Positions 49,539 through 58,130 are shown, counted from the stretch's first letter. The stretch: DNA of 64,000 nt from Treponema sp. JC4 (GCF_000260795.1 NZ_AJGU01000003.1:124001-188000), one strand, 5' to 3'. The notes: generated from the letters alone by a model not told the origin. A program made the numbers and translations.

Positions 49539-50237
49539 TTATCCTCGTTTTTCAAGTTTATCAGCGGCAAGCGAAAGCGGCCAGCAGACAATAAAGTACA
49601 TAAAGAAAATTACGCCGTAAACAGCAATTGAAGCAGTTGGAATTGTAAGTCTGTTTGCTTCAATAATCTGCTGTCCGATTTTTACAACTTCAATTACGCC
49701 TACAAAAACAACAAGAGAGGTTGTTTTAATCATTCGTGTAATCAAATTCATGCTGAGCGGTACAAGCCTTTTAATCGTCTGGGGAATAACTATATAGAAG
49801 AAAATCTGCTTTTCTGTAAGCCCAATGGCGCGTCCGCTTTCATACTGATGGCGTGGAATTGATTCAAGGGAGCCACGGACTAAATCTCCCATTTCGGCAG
49901 TGCCCCAGAGGGTAAACACGATGATACTTGCCGCTTCTCCGGAAATTGAAAGACCAAAGGCGTGGGTAATGCCAAAGTAAGCAAGGAAAAGCAGAACCAT
50001 TTGAGGCATAATGCGCATAAATTCAAGATAAATATTGCAAATCACTTTGATGATGCGGTTTTTGCGGGTCAAAATGATTCCGAAAACAAAGCCCAGCAGA
50101 ATGGAAAGAAGAACCGATACTGCCGCAATCCAGATTGTGACCCAGAGGCCTCCCATAAGGCGGGGAAAGTTCTTTCCCTTAAAAAGAACGCTGAGGGCGG
50201 TGGAAATTGCTGTTAAAAAGTCTTGGTTTTCCATCAA
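49539..50237 (-). CDS. Amino acid ABC transporter permease (HisM type), cysteine importer
   Basis: A 232-residue permease with about five spans and the polar-amino-acid EAA loop (SGRAIGLTEKQIFFYIVIPQ). PQMVLLFLAYFG and TSLVVFVGVIEV are typical. It forms a heterodimer with the permease encoded just upstream (16-bp gap). Confidence 0.9.
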   Translation of the reverse strand: MMENQDFLTAISTALSVLFKGKNFPRLMGGLWVTIWIAAVSVLLSILLGFVFGIILTRKNRIIKVICNIYLEFMRIMPQMVLLFLAYFGITHAFGLSISGEAASIIVFTLWGTAEMGDLVRGSLESIPRHQYESGRAIGLTEKQIFFYIVIPQTIKRLVPLSMNLITRMIKTTSLVVFVGVIEVVKIGQQIIEANRLTIPTASIAVYGVIFFMYFIVCWPLSLAADKLEKRG

Positions 50238-50253
50238 AAATCTCCTGGGCAGG

Positions 50254-50907
50254 CTAGCCTTTGTAAAAATTCAGCTTCTTTTCTATAACGCGCGAGATTA
50301 TAGAAACCGGAAGCAGGATGATAAAATATGCAATCACTAAAAGCAAAAGTGATTCTTCTGTTTTGTAATAAAGTCCGATTAAATCCTTTGCCACGTACAT
50401 AAGGTCTGCAAGGGCAACTGCACTGAAAACCGAAGTTTCCTTAAGCAGGAAAATGATGTTTGCAACTACGCCCGGAACCGAAACTGCTGCCGCCTGAGGC
50501 AAAACAACGTAACGTACAATCTGCAGCTTATCCAGTCCTATGCACATTCCGCTTTCCAGCTGGGCTTGTCCTACAGTTCCCAGGGCACTTCGGAAAGTTT
50601 CTGCCATGTAGGAGCCGCCTAAAAAGGTGAGTCCGATAATTCCGCAGGCCTGGCTTGAAAGCTTGATTCCAAGGCGGGGAAGGGCAAAATACAAAAAGAA
50701 AAGCTGAATCAAAAGAGGTGTGTTTCGTGAAAGTTCAGTGTAAACTCTTACGATTACATTTAAAACAGGGATTTTCCAGTAGCGTACGATTGCACAAAAA
50801 ATCCCTGTTACAAAAGAAAGTATTATTCCGATTAAGCCAATCCGAAGGGTGAGGAAGGTTGCCTCAACGTACATCGGAATGACTTCTTTTATAAAATTGA
50901 TGTCCAT
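50254..50907 (-). CDS. Amino acid ABC transporter permease (HisQ type), cysteine importer
   Basis: A 217-residue permease with about five spans; the EAA loop is SGMCIGLDKLQIVRYVVLPQ, and ELSRNTPLLIQLFFLYFALP is the family N-terminal signature. It lies 41 bp after the binding-protein gene and is followed by its paralogue. Confidence 0.9.
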   Translation of the reverse strand: MDINFIKEVIPMYVEATFLTLRIGLIGIILSFVTGIFCAIVRYWKIPVLNVIVRVYTELSRNTPLLIQLFFLYFALPRLGIKLSSQACGIIGLTFLGGSYMAETFRSALGTVGQAQLESGMCIGLDKLQIVRYVVLPQAAAVSVPGVVANIIFLLKETSVFSAVALADLMYVAKDLIGLYYKTEESLLLLVIAYFIILLPVSIISRVIEKKLNFYKG

Positions 50908-50948
50908 AAACTTTTTTTTTGCTCCGAAGTTTTCGGAGCTTGTTTATC

Positions 50949-51782
50949 CTACAATTTTCCGCCTTCTACTACAAGACTATCAGCATCAGAATCTGCACCG
51001 TAAACTGAGCGCAAGGTTGCTTCGTAGTCAGCGTGGAAGAAGTTTTCTTTGCCAAGTTCTACGATTTCGTTGTTGAGCCAGTCGAGCAGATCCTTGTTTC
51101 CTTTCTGAACGGCACCTGCAATTGAATCAAGGCTTCCGATTGAGTCAGCGCCTGCACCTACAGCGAACTTAGGATTTTCAATAGCCCATGCAAGAACTTC
51201 TGTGTTGTCTGTTGAAAGACCGTCTCCGCGTCCGTCAAGAAGTGCATTGTAAGCTTCTGAATACTGGTCGAACTTCAAAAGATTGATTTTTGGATAATTT
51301 TTAGAGAAGTAGCTTTCTGCTGTTGTTCCCTTTGCAATAATCAAAGTTTTTCCGTTGAGCTGAGCAGGGTCTGTTACCAAAGCTGATTTTGGAGAAACGA
51401 TTCCCAAAGCAACCTTCATGTATGGAAGGGCGAAGTCAACCTTTTCTGCACGTTCAGGTGTTACTGTAAAGTTTGCAAGTACAAGGTCAACCTTGCCAGT
51501 TGTAAGAACTTCTACGCGGGCAGCTGCTTCTACCGGCACATACTTTACTTTTACGCCAAGGTCTTTTGCGATGCGGTTTCCAAAGTAAACATCGTATCCC
51601 TGATATTCGCCGTTTTCATCAACATAACCAAAAGGCTTTTTGTCGCTGAATACAGCAATCTTAATTACCTTTGATTTTTTGATTTCTGCAACTGTACGTC
51701 CAGTTTTTCCTTTTGCAGAAATTGGTGAAAGTGCTGCAATTGCAAGGGCGGCAGCTAAAATAATTTTTCCGAATTTTTTCAT
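50949..51782 (-). CDS. Cysteine-type amino acid substrate-binding protein
   Basis: A 277-residue type-3 solute-binding protein. The signal peptide (about 1-23) lacks a lipobox Cys. The mature part (IKIAVFSDKKPFGYVDENG, VPVEAAARVEVLTTGKVDL, ANFTVTPERAEKVDFALPYM, KGTTAESYF, DGRGDGLSTDN, split at natural breaks) is very like CjaA-type cysteine-binding proteins of Campylobacter and relatives. It heads the four-gene importer operon. Two Rrf2-type boxes lie 27 and 77 bp before the ATG. Confidence 0.9.
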   Translation of the reverse strand: MKKFGKIILAAALAIAALSPISAKGKTGRTVAEIKKSKVIKIAVFSDKKPFGYVDENGEYQGYDVYFGNRIAKDLGVKVKYVPVEAAARVEVLTTGKVDLVLANFTVTPERAEKVDFALPYMKVALGIVSPKSALVTDPAQLNGKTLIIAKGTTAESYFSKNYPKINLLKFDQYSEAYNALLDGRGDGLSTDNTEVLAWAIENPKFAVGAGADSIGSLDSIAGAVQKGNKDLLDWLNNEIVELGKENFFHADYEATLRSVYGADSDADSLVVEGGKL

Positions 51783-51808
51783 AGGGCATCTCCTCGTGTG
51801 TGTTTTTT

Positions 51809-51883
51809 AGATACCTACTAAAGTAGTAGGTAAACTTTATGATTTAGTTATACAGTTTATTACCTACTAAGTCAATAGGTTTT
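51809..51883. promoter_or_regulatory. Pair of putative Rrf2/CymR-type operators before the cysteine importer
   Basis: Box 1 (51809-51833) is an almost perfect palindrome TACCTACTAAAGTAGTAGGTA. Box 2 (51859-51883) is TACCTA-N9-TAGGTT with central CTAAGTCAA. Centres are 50 bp apart. Box 2 ends 17 bp before the -35 of the divergent radical SAM gene, so both genes could be controlled. Confidence 0.75.
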
Positions 51884-51900
51884 ATAAAAAAATTTTAAAA

Positions 51901-51929
51901 TTGACACAATTGTCCATCTTGACTATGAT
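51901..51929 (+). promoter_or_regulatory. Strong sigma-70-type promoter of the radical SAM gene
   Basis: TTGACA (51901-51906), a 17-bp spacer and TATGAT (51924-51929). The Shine-Dalgarno AAAGGA precedes the ATG at 51960. Confidence 0.7.
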
Positions 51930-51959
51930 AGCCGCAGAAATAAAAAAAAGGAAAAAACT

Positions 51960-52595
51960 ATGAAGCAGATGACAATTGCCTATGCCGTAAAAGAAGGCCT
52001 CTATCTTAATTTGACTAACCGCTGTCCTTGCGCCTGCACATTTTGTATTCGTAACGAAGGTGACGGTGTTTACGGAAGTAATCCCTTGTGGCTGGAACAC
52101 GAACCGTCTTTTGAAGAGGTTAGGGCGGCGCTTGAAACTGCTGATTATAAGAAATACAAGGAAGTTATTTTCTGCGGATACGGAGAACCGACTGAAGCTC
52201 TTGATGTACTTTTGAAGACTGCCCGTTATATTAAAGCAAACAGCAGCGTGCGTCTGCGTCTTAACACCAACGGAATGGGAAACCTTATTCATTCCAAGGA
52301 TATTACGCCTTTTTTTGAAGGTCTGATTGATGCAATTTCCATCAGTTTGAATACCAGCAATCCTGAAAATTATCTTGAAACTGTCCGCCCTCGGTTTAAG
52401 GAAAAGGCCTTCCCGGCTCTTCTTGAATTCACCCGCCTTGCAAAAGAACATGTGCCTTCTGTAACATTGACAACTGTTTCTACAACAATCACTCATGAGG
52501 ATGAAGCTGCCTGCCAGAAAATCTGCGACCAGCTTGGTGTAAAATACCGAATCAGAGAATTCAGCGGTCAGGATGATCAGAATAAGACTGCCTAA
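51960..52595 (+). CDS. TatD-linked radical SAM protein
   Basis: A 211-residue compact radical SAM protein. The cluster motif is Cys22-X3-Cys26-X2-Cys29 (NRCPCACTFC), followed by VIFCGYGEPTEALD (SAM-binding GEPT) and RLNTNGMGN. Short members of this type are annotated as TatD-family-linked radical SAM proteins; their substrate is unknown. The divergent cysteine importer and shared intergenic boxes may link it to sulfur status. It lacks the extra cysteines and length of NifB. Confidence 0.8.
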   Translation: MKQMTIAYAVKEGLYLNLTNRCPCACTFCIRNEGDGVYGSNPLWLEHEPSFEEVRAALETADYKKYKEVIFCGYGEPTEALDVLLKTARYIKANSSVRLRLNTNGMGNLIHSKDITPFFEGLIDAISISLNTSNPENYLETVRPRFKEKAFPALLEFTRLAKEHVPSVTLTTVSTTITHEDEAACQKICDQLGVKYRIREFSGQDDQNKTA

Positions 52596-52624
52596 GCGGC
52601 TCAACCTATCTTGTAAATAGGGAA

Positions 52625-52653
52625 TTGCCGGCCCAGAAATACTGTGCTATAAT
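52625..52653 (+). promoter_or_regulatory. Promoter giving a leaderless transcript of the PNPOx-fold gene
   Basis: TTGCCG (52625-52630), a 17-bp spacer and an extended -10 TGC-TATAAT (52648-52653). Only 7 nt separate the -10 from the ATG at 52661, so the transcript should begin at or beside the start codon. Confidence 0.6.
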
Positions 52654-52660
52654 GCTTTCT

Positions 52661-53053
52661 ATGAACGAAGTATATGAATGCTTAAAGTCTTGCGGAACTT
52701 ATTTTCTCGCAACTGATGATAACGGACAGCCTCGTGTTCGTCCGTTTGGAACTGTAAATATTTTCGAGGGAAAGCTTTATATTCAGACTGGAAAGTCTAA
52801 AAATGTTTCAAAGCAGATTCAGAAAAATGCCCGCGTTGAAGTCTGCGCTTCTAAAGGTCCTGAATGGATTCGCGTTGAAGGCGAACTTGTTCGTGACGAC
52901 CGCCGCGAGCCAAAAGTTGACATGCTTGAGCACTATCCTGACCTGAAAAAAATGTATTCAGCTGATGATGAAAACACCGAAGTTTTGTACTTCAAGAATG
53001 CCACTGCAACTTTCTACAGTTTTACAGCGGCTCCTAAGGTTGTAAAGTTCTAA
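52661..53053 (+). CDS. Pyridoxamine 5'-phosphate oxidase-fold flavin-binding protein
   Basis: A 130-residue split-barrel protein (YFLATDDNGQPRVRPFGTV, LYIQTGKSKNVSKQI, VEVCASKGPEWIRVEGEL), in the small PNPOx-like family that binds FMN or F420-like cofactors. The real substrate is unknown. The start at 52661 is supported by homology and by the promoter 8 nt upstream; an earlier in-frame start would lie inside the -35. A strong hairpin terminates it. Confidence 0.82.
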   Translation: MNEVYECLKSCGTYFLATDDNGQPRVRPFGTVNIFEGKLYIQTGKSKNVSKQIQKNARVEVCASKGPEWIRVEGELVRDDRREPKVDMLEHYPDLKKMYSADDENTEVLYFKNATATFYSFTAAPKVVKF

Positions 53054-53059
53054 ATACAA

Positions 53060-53086
53060 TTTAAGGGTGCGCCTGGCACCCTTAAA
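53060..53086. terminator. Bidirectional hairpin between PNPOx-fold gene and PG0541-type gene
   Basis: TTTAAGGGTGC and GCACCCTTAAA form an 11-bp stem with a 5-nt loop between two convergent stop codons. Confidence 0.75.
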
Positions 53087-53093
53087 GCAAAAG

Positions 53094-53372
53094 CTAATCA
53101 TGCAGGACAAAAAGCCTGATTCCTTCCTGGGGGAATTTTTCCTTGATGTAATCTACTACCGTACGGATCTGCTTTTCCTTATCATCATCGCAGTAGGCAA
53201 TGATGATGGAGTTTGTTTCCGGCCAGGTTGAGGTTCCAAGCTTGTAGGAATCGCCGCCTCGACCGTGAACAAGGGGCACAATAGTGTAGAAGAAATCCGG
53301 AATTGCGGCTTCAAGATTATTTATCAGGACTTCCTGCATGGACTGGTTTGTAAAAATTTCGGCTCTAATCAT
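53094..53372 (-). CDS. PG0541-family transporter-associated protein
   Basis: A 92-residue protein with a ferredoxin-like (P-II-like) pattern: EIFTNQSMQEVLINNLEA, IPDFFYTIVPLVHGRGGDSYKLGTSTWPE (split VPLVHGRGGDSYKLG and TSTWPE) and IIIAYC. This family is found next to RND efflux pumps and is thought to be regulatory, function unknown. The start at 53372 uses the GGAGG inside the end of the RND gene and overlaps its stop by 8 nt. It is the last gene of the efflux operon. Confidence 0.8.
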   Translation of the reverse strand: MIRAEIFTNQSMQEVLINNLEAAIPDFFYTIVPLVHGRGGDSYKLGTSTWPETNSIIIAYCDDDKEKQIRTVVDYIKEKFPQEGIRLFVLHD

Positions 53373-56300
53373 TTTTGCCTCCATTTTCTGATGCCTGACT
53401 TAAGGCTGTCAGTCTTTTCTGTAATTCATCATCAATCACAAATTTCTTTTTCTTATCTGCCTTCTGATTAAAAAGGGAATAAATTACAGGAATAATAAAA
53501 AGCGTTACGATTGTGCTGGAAGTTAATCCTCCGATTACACAAAGTCCAATCGGCTGGGTCATACTTGAGTTTGCATCTCCAAAGAAAGCCATTGGAACCA
53601 TACCCAGCAGGGTAGAAAGGGTTGTCATCATAACCGGGCGGAAACGGCTGGCGCCAGCTTCCTCACAGGCTTCCAGAAGAGGTTTTCCGCGCCGTACAAG
53701 AAGATTTGTCTGGTCAACAAGGATAATTCCGTTATTTACGACAATTCCAATCAACATAACAACACCAATCATACTTACCATACTGAAGGCGCTTCCCAAA
53801 AGAAGATGAATCAGAATGGCTCCTACAATCAAAAATGGCAGGGTAAAGAGGTTGATAAAAGGCTCTTTAAAGCTTTCGTAGGTTCCTGCCATTACGCCAA
53901 AAACAAGAATTACGGCAAGAATGATTATTAAAAGGAAGATTTTCATCATATCCATTGTACTTGCCCAGGCTCCCTCGTAAGTGATAGAGATTCCGTCCGG
54001 GATTATCATGTCGTTTTTAACAATCTGCTTAATCTGATTTTCTACATCGCCGGCGCTGGCATTTCCTGTAACGCTGGCTGTAAGGTGAACTGTGCGTACT
54101 TTGTTTTCACGGCTGATTGAAACAGGACCTGTTCCGCGGACTACTTCTGCAAAGTTTGACAGGGCATAGCGGCCGTTACTTCCGGAAACATAGATTTTTT
54201 CAAGATCTGGAATGTCTGTCCGGTCATGGTCTTCAAGAAGGATTACAAGGTCGTATTCGTCACCGTCGGCCCGGTAGGTAGTGGCGGTGTAGCCGTTTAT
54301 TGAATAGTTGATTTCGTTTGCAATTGTACTTACAGAAATTCCAAAATTTGAAGCGCGGTCCCGGTCAATTTTGATTTCAACCTGAGGAAGTCCGTCTTCA
54401 AGGTCAATTTCAGGCTCGGCAATTTCGGGGATTTTCTTTGTCATAAGTGAAGAAAGTTCCTTTGCGCTTTCCAGAATCTTATCCAGATTTGAACCGTGGA
54501 ATACAATGTCGATGTCGCTTCCGCTCATCTGCTGCATTCGTCCCTGATCAAAGGTGAAGGTTGCGGTCGGGAAGTCGTCAAAATGGCGGCGGAGCTTTGC
54601 CTTTACACTTTCGGCAGTATCAATCTGCTTTGAAGCGTCTGGAAGATAAATTGAAATTGAGCCTTTGTAAGAAGTATCAGAGGAAATCATACCGCCAGAA
54701 GTTCCTGCAGAAACAACTATTGTTTCATAGCCCTGGATTTCGTTTTTGATGATTTCATAAAACTGATCAAGAATGTTTTCTGTTTCGGAAAGCTTTGTTC
54801 CAAGCGGAAGTTCAACATTAAGTCCAACCGAAGTATCATTAAAATTAGACATAAAGGCGATTCTCAGCTGTTTAAATAGAAGGATTGATGAAGCAAGAAT
54901 TGTAAAGGCAACAAGAATCGTAACAAAACGGTGGCGTAAAACGTAGTGAAGGCCTTTTTTGTACTGTAGTGTTACCCACTCAATTGTTGCTGCCGCCATT
55001 TTATCAGCTTTTTTCAGATGAGGATTTTTGATTGGGCGTTCCTTTCTGTTATCAACTTTAAGGAAAACGCCTGCAAGGACTGGAACTAAGAACATTGCTA
55101 CAAAAAGAGATGATAAAAGGGCTATGATAATTACAATCATAAGGCTTGTAAAAAGCTCTCCCATCATATCAAGCTGGCTTTTGTAAACAAAGAAAGGGAT
55201 AAATACACAGATTGTAGTCAGGTTTCCGGAAATTACAGAAGACATAACCTCCTGGGTACCGATTGCGGCAGAAACTTTTGCGCTGGTTCCCCTCTGGCGG
55301 TAAACATAGATATTTTCAAGTACAACAACCGAGGCGTCAACAACCATACCAATTCCCAGAATCAAACCTGTCATTGTAATCATATTGAGGGTAATTCCGG
55401 TAAAGACCATTGCAAGAACCGTGATTACGATACTGAAAGGAATGGAAATTGCCATGATGATTGTGGATTTTCCGCTTCTTAAAAAGACAAAGAGAATTAA
55501 AACTGTAAGGATAAAGCCTTCAAAAATTGACTTGATGAGGGAGTGGAGGGTGTCGCGGACACTTGTAGACTGATCAGAAATTGTTACAAGGGAAACTCCT
55601 TCCGGCAGCACTTTTTCAATTTCTGCAATCTTTTTGTAAACGGCATTTGCAACGTTTACTGTGTTGCTGCCACTCTGTTTTTTAAGGCTGATATAAACGC
55701 CGGGCTTTCCGTTAATGTAAACTTCGCTCGTTGCATCCTCATAACCCATAAAGGCTGTGCCCACATCAGAAAGTTTTACGTCGTAGCCGTTTTTTGTACC
55801 AACGACAGTATTGTTTATTTCATCAAGAGATTCAAACTCTCCTGTGGTACGAACCATGTATTTTCTTGTTCCTTCCGAAACTGAACCGCCGCCAAGTTCA
55901 ATATTCTGGCTTGCAAGAGTTGAGGCAATTCCTGAAAGGGTAAGTTCATAGGCGTCAAGGCGGTTCTGACTGAGTTCAACCCTTACAATTCTTTCGCGGC
56001 CGCCGCTTACACTTGCCTGGCTGATTCCCGCTGTCTGTTCCAGCATGTCAGAAACCGTGTCATCTGCAATTTTTCTAAGGTCGTCGGCAGATCGGTTTCC
56101 AGTCAAAGAAAGGGTCATAACCGGCATGGCGTCGGAACTGAATTTGAAAATCTGAGGAGTGTTACAGTCGTCCGGCAGGGAGCCTTTTACCTGGTCAAGC
56201 TTGTCGCGGATGTCGTTTACCGCCTGATCTATGTCGGTTCCGTAATTAAACTGCAGGGTAATCAGGGACTGGCCTTCGCTTGAAGTAGAGGTGATTTCAT

Positions 56301-56532
56301 CAAGATTACTTACGCTTGTAAGGCCGTTTTCGAGAATTTCGGTGACTGATTTTTCAACGGATTCTGGGCCTGCGTTTTTGTAGGTTGTCATAACCATGGC
56401 AACGGGCATATCCATATCAGGCATAAGGTCAACCTGAATGTTGCCTAGGGTAAAAAGAGCGACAATCGCAATAAGGGCAAAGGTACAGATTGTTAAAACC
56501 GGGTGTTGAAGAACTTTTTTTGAAAGGCTCAT
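53365..56532 (-). CDS. RND-family efflux transporter (AcrB/HAE1-like inner-membrane pump)
   Basis: 1055 residues, twelve predicted spans and two large periplasmic loops. Family motifs include LPDDCNTPQIFKFSSD, GMVVDASVVVLENIY (with the proton-relay Asp in TM4), VVNNGIILVDQTN and GASRFRPVMMTTLSTLLGM (split GASRFRPVMM and TTLSTLLGM). Expected role: proton-driven export of lipophilic compounds through a tripartite complex with the fusion protein encoded upstream (one-base overlap). No TolC-type outer-membrane gene is in the operon. Confidence 0.92.
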   Translation of the reverse strand: MSLSKKVLQHPVLTICTFALIAIVALFTLGNIQVDLMPDMDMPVAMVMTTYKNAGPESVEKSVTEILENGLTSVSNLDEITSTSSEGQSLITLQFNYGTDIDQAVNDIRDKLDQVKGSLPDDCNTPQIFKFSSDAMPVMTLSLTGNRSADDLRKIADDTVSDMLEQTAGISQASVSGGRERIVRVELSQNRLDAYELTLSGIASTLASQNIELGGGSVSEGTRKYMVRTTGEFESLDEINNTVVGTKNGYDVKLSDVGTAFMGYEDATSEVYINGKPGVYISLKKQSGSNTVNVANAVYKKIAEIEKVLPEGVSLVTISDQSTSVRDTLHSLIKSIFEGFILTVLILFVFLRSGKSTIIMAISIPFSIVITVLAMVFTGITLNMITMTGLILGIGMVVDASVVVLENIYVYRQRGTSAKVSAAIGTQEVMSSVISGNLTTICVFIPFFVYKSQLDMMGELFTSLMIVIIIALLSSLFVAMFLVPVLAGVFLKVDNRKERPIKNPHLKKADKMAAATIEWVTLQYKKGLHYVLRHRFVTILVAFTILASSILLFKQLRIAFMSNFNDTSVGLNVELPLGTKLSETENILDQFYEIIKNEIQGYETIVVSAGTSGGMISSDTSYKGSISIYLPDASKQIDTAESVKAKLRRHFDDFPTATFTFDQGRMQQMSGSDIDIVFHGSNLDKILESAKELSSLMTKKIPEIAEPEIDLEDGLPQVEIKIDRDRASNFGISVSTIANEINYSINGYTATTYRADGDEYDLVILLEDHDRTDIPDLEKIYVSGSNGRYALSNFAEVVRGTGPVSISRENKVRTVHLTASVTGNASAGDVENQIKQIVKNDMIIPDGISITYEGAWASTMDMMKIFLLIIILAVILVFGVMAGTYESFKEPFINLFTLPFLIVGAILIHLLLGSAFSMVSMIGVVMLIGIVVNNGIILVDQTNLLVRRGKPLLEACEEAGASRFRPVMMTTLSTLLGMVPMAFFGDANSSMTQPIGLCVIGGLTSSTIVTLFIIPVIYSLFNQKADKKKKFVIDDELQKRLTALSQASENGGKND

Positions 56533-57461
56533 TACTGACCTCCTTCTGCATTATTTGTTTCCTGACTTCCGATTTCGCGAACTTTTACGCCGTTAGAAAG
56601 CACCTGCATTCCGCTTGTGATGATTATTTCGTCGTCGGATAATCCTTCTGTTACTTCTGCAAGTCCATCAACGGTGGCTCCTGTCGTGATGTTACGGCGG
56701 CTTACAGTTTTGGAATCTGCGTCGTAAACATAGACGAATTTCTGATTGTTCTGAGTCTGAATGCAGTCTGTAGGAATTGTGATTACGTTTTCGTGCAGAA
56801 CTGTATTCAATCGAATTTTTACATACATTCCGGCATTTATACGGCTGTCATCGGTATCAAAAATAAAGTAAACCTGCTTTGAACGGCTTGTTTCATCTAC
56901 AACAGGAGAGATTCTGAAAATATGAGCCGGAAAGCTTTCCTTTTTGTAGGCTTCAAGAGTGACTTCAGCCGTAAGGCCGTTCTGCAAAACTGCAATTTTG
57001 CTTTCCGGGATTTTGCACTCAATCTGCAGGCTTTTAATGTTTCCTATTGTTGCAATTTCGCTGGAGGTTGAAACTGTAGTTCCGGATGTAAGGGGAAGTG
57101 AAGTTATGTAGCCTTCAATGGGTGCATAAACCGGGCTGGAAGTGTAGTAAGTACCTGGTGATGAAGGGTCAACTTCCGCAATCAACTGGCCTTTTTTAAC
57201 GTAGGAGCCCAGTGTTACAGGAACGCGTGTCAGCTTTCCTGCCATATCAGGATAAACAGAAATGGTATTTTCTGCCTTTACAGTTCCGTTTAAGCGGAGA
57301 TATTCCTGAAGGTTTGAACGTGTGATTTTCTGAGTTTTTACAGTATAAACAGTTTCTTCTGCAGGCGGCAGCTGCATTTTTCTTTTTGGAAGGCAGGCAA
57401 AAATAAAAAGAACTGCAAAAGCTCCCAAAGTCATAAAGCCGTGTTTTTTAGTAAATTTCAT
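56532..57461 (-). CDS. RND efflux membrane fusion protein
   Basis: About 309 residues. The start at 57461 is preceded by GAGG. The N-terminal hydrophobic segment ends FACLPKR and may be a lipoprotein signal. The body has the lipoyl/barrel-sandwich halves (LRLNGTVKAENTISVYPDMAGKL and VYAPIEGYITSLPLTSGTTV) and a beta-barrel (VTLEAYKK, INAGMYVKIRL), but almost no alpha-hairpin, so it is shorter than AcrA. Periplasmic adapter for the pump downstream. Confidence 0.88.
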   Translation of the reverse strand: MKFTKKHGFMTLGAFAVLFIFACLPKRKMQLPPAEETVYTVKTQKITRSNLQEYLRLNGTVKAENTISVYPDMAGKLTRVPVTLGSYVKKGQLIAEVDPSSPGTYYTSSPVYAPIEGYITSLPLTSGTTVSTSSEIATIGNIKSLQIECKIPESKIAVLQNGLTAEVTLEAYKKESFPAHIFRISPVVDETSRSKQVYFIFDTDDSRINAGMYVKIRLNTVLHENVITIPTDCIQTQNNQKFVYVYDADSKTVSRRNITTGATVDGLAEVTEGLSDDEIIITSGMQVLSNGVKVREIGSQETNNAEGGQ

Positions 57462-57492
57462 AAAAGATCCTCGCAAATGTGATTTATCTTTT

Positions 57493-57512
57493 CAGTGTAG
57501 TGTGCTACACTG
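57493..57512. promoter_or_regulatory. MarR operator, efflux side
   Basis: The palindrome AGTGTAG-TGTG-CTACACT lies 31 bp before the ATG of the membrane-fusion gene. Confidence 0.75.
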
Positions 57513-57550
57513 TCGGTAAATATATAGATATTTACTTATAAAATCAAGTT

Positions 57551-57570
57551 AAGTGTAGCACGTTACACTA
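57551..57570. promoter_or_regulatory. MarR operator, marR side
   Basis: AAGTGTAGCACGTTACACTA is an inverted repeat matching the first operator (AGTGTAG and TTACACT arms), 15 bp before the marR ATG. This implies autorepression and joint control of both promoters. Confidence 0.75.
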
Positions 57571-57585
57571 AAAAAAAGGAAAAAT

Positions 57586-58047
57586 ATGGAAGAAAATTTT
57601 TATAGCAGCGAAATAAATCCTGAATTCAGCGGTGATATTGGTTATATGCTGAAAATTGTTAATGATGCTCTTGAAAGAAATGCCAATGAAACGCTTCGAA
57701 AGGAAGATTTGACTCTTTCTCAGCTTAAGGTTCTGGGCTTTATAAATACAAAGGAAGAGGGGAAAACTACGCAGAAAGAGCTGGAAGATGCCCTGGCAGT
57801 TTCTCATCCTACAATAAATGGAATATTAAAAAGACTTGAAGCCAAAGGAATAATAGTTTCTGAACTTTCTGTGAACAGACGAATGACAAAAATTGTTGAA
57901 CTCACAGAGACCGGTAAAGAAATCCTGAAAAAAACAGAAAGTCACCGCCTGGAGCACGAAAAAAGGCTTTCTAAAAATCTTAGCGCGGAAGAAAAAGCTT
58001 CTCTGCTTTTTTATCTGAAGAAGGTTTATGAAGGACTGAAAGAGTAG
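57586..58047 (+). CDS. MarR-family transcriptional regulator
   Basis: A 153-residue winged-helix protein (LTLSQLKVLGFI, TTQKELEDALAVSHPTINGILKRLEAKGII, read in parts ELEDALAVSHPTING and ILKRLEAKGII; DRR-like wing VNRRMTKIVELTETG). Divergent from the RND efflux operon with two near-identical palindromes between, it is the likely repressor of that pump and of itself. The inducing ligand is unknown. Confidence 0.9.
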   Translation: MEENFYSSEINPEFSGDIGYMLKIVNDALERNANETLRKEDLTLSQLKVLGFINTKEEGKTTQKELEDALAVSHPTINGILKRLEAKGIIVSELSVNRRMTKIVELTETGKEILKKTESHRLEHEKRLSKNLSAEEKASLLFYLKKVYEGLKE

Positions 58048-58130
58048 GCTTTAACGCAGATTTTTTACTGTACCTTTTACAATATCCTGTATTATATTAC
58101 AAAAAAAAATGAAAGCCGCCCGTGAGTAGC

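Noticed and set aside
51882-52604. Minus-strand open frame of 240 codons over the radical SAM gene
   Set aside because: Shadow of the plus-strand gene, which has the CX3CX2C motif, a strong promoter and a Shine-Dalgarno sequence.
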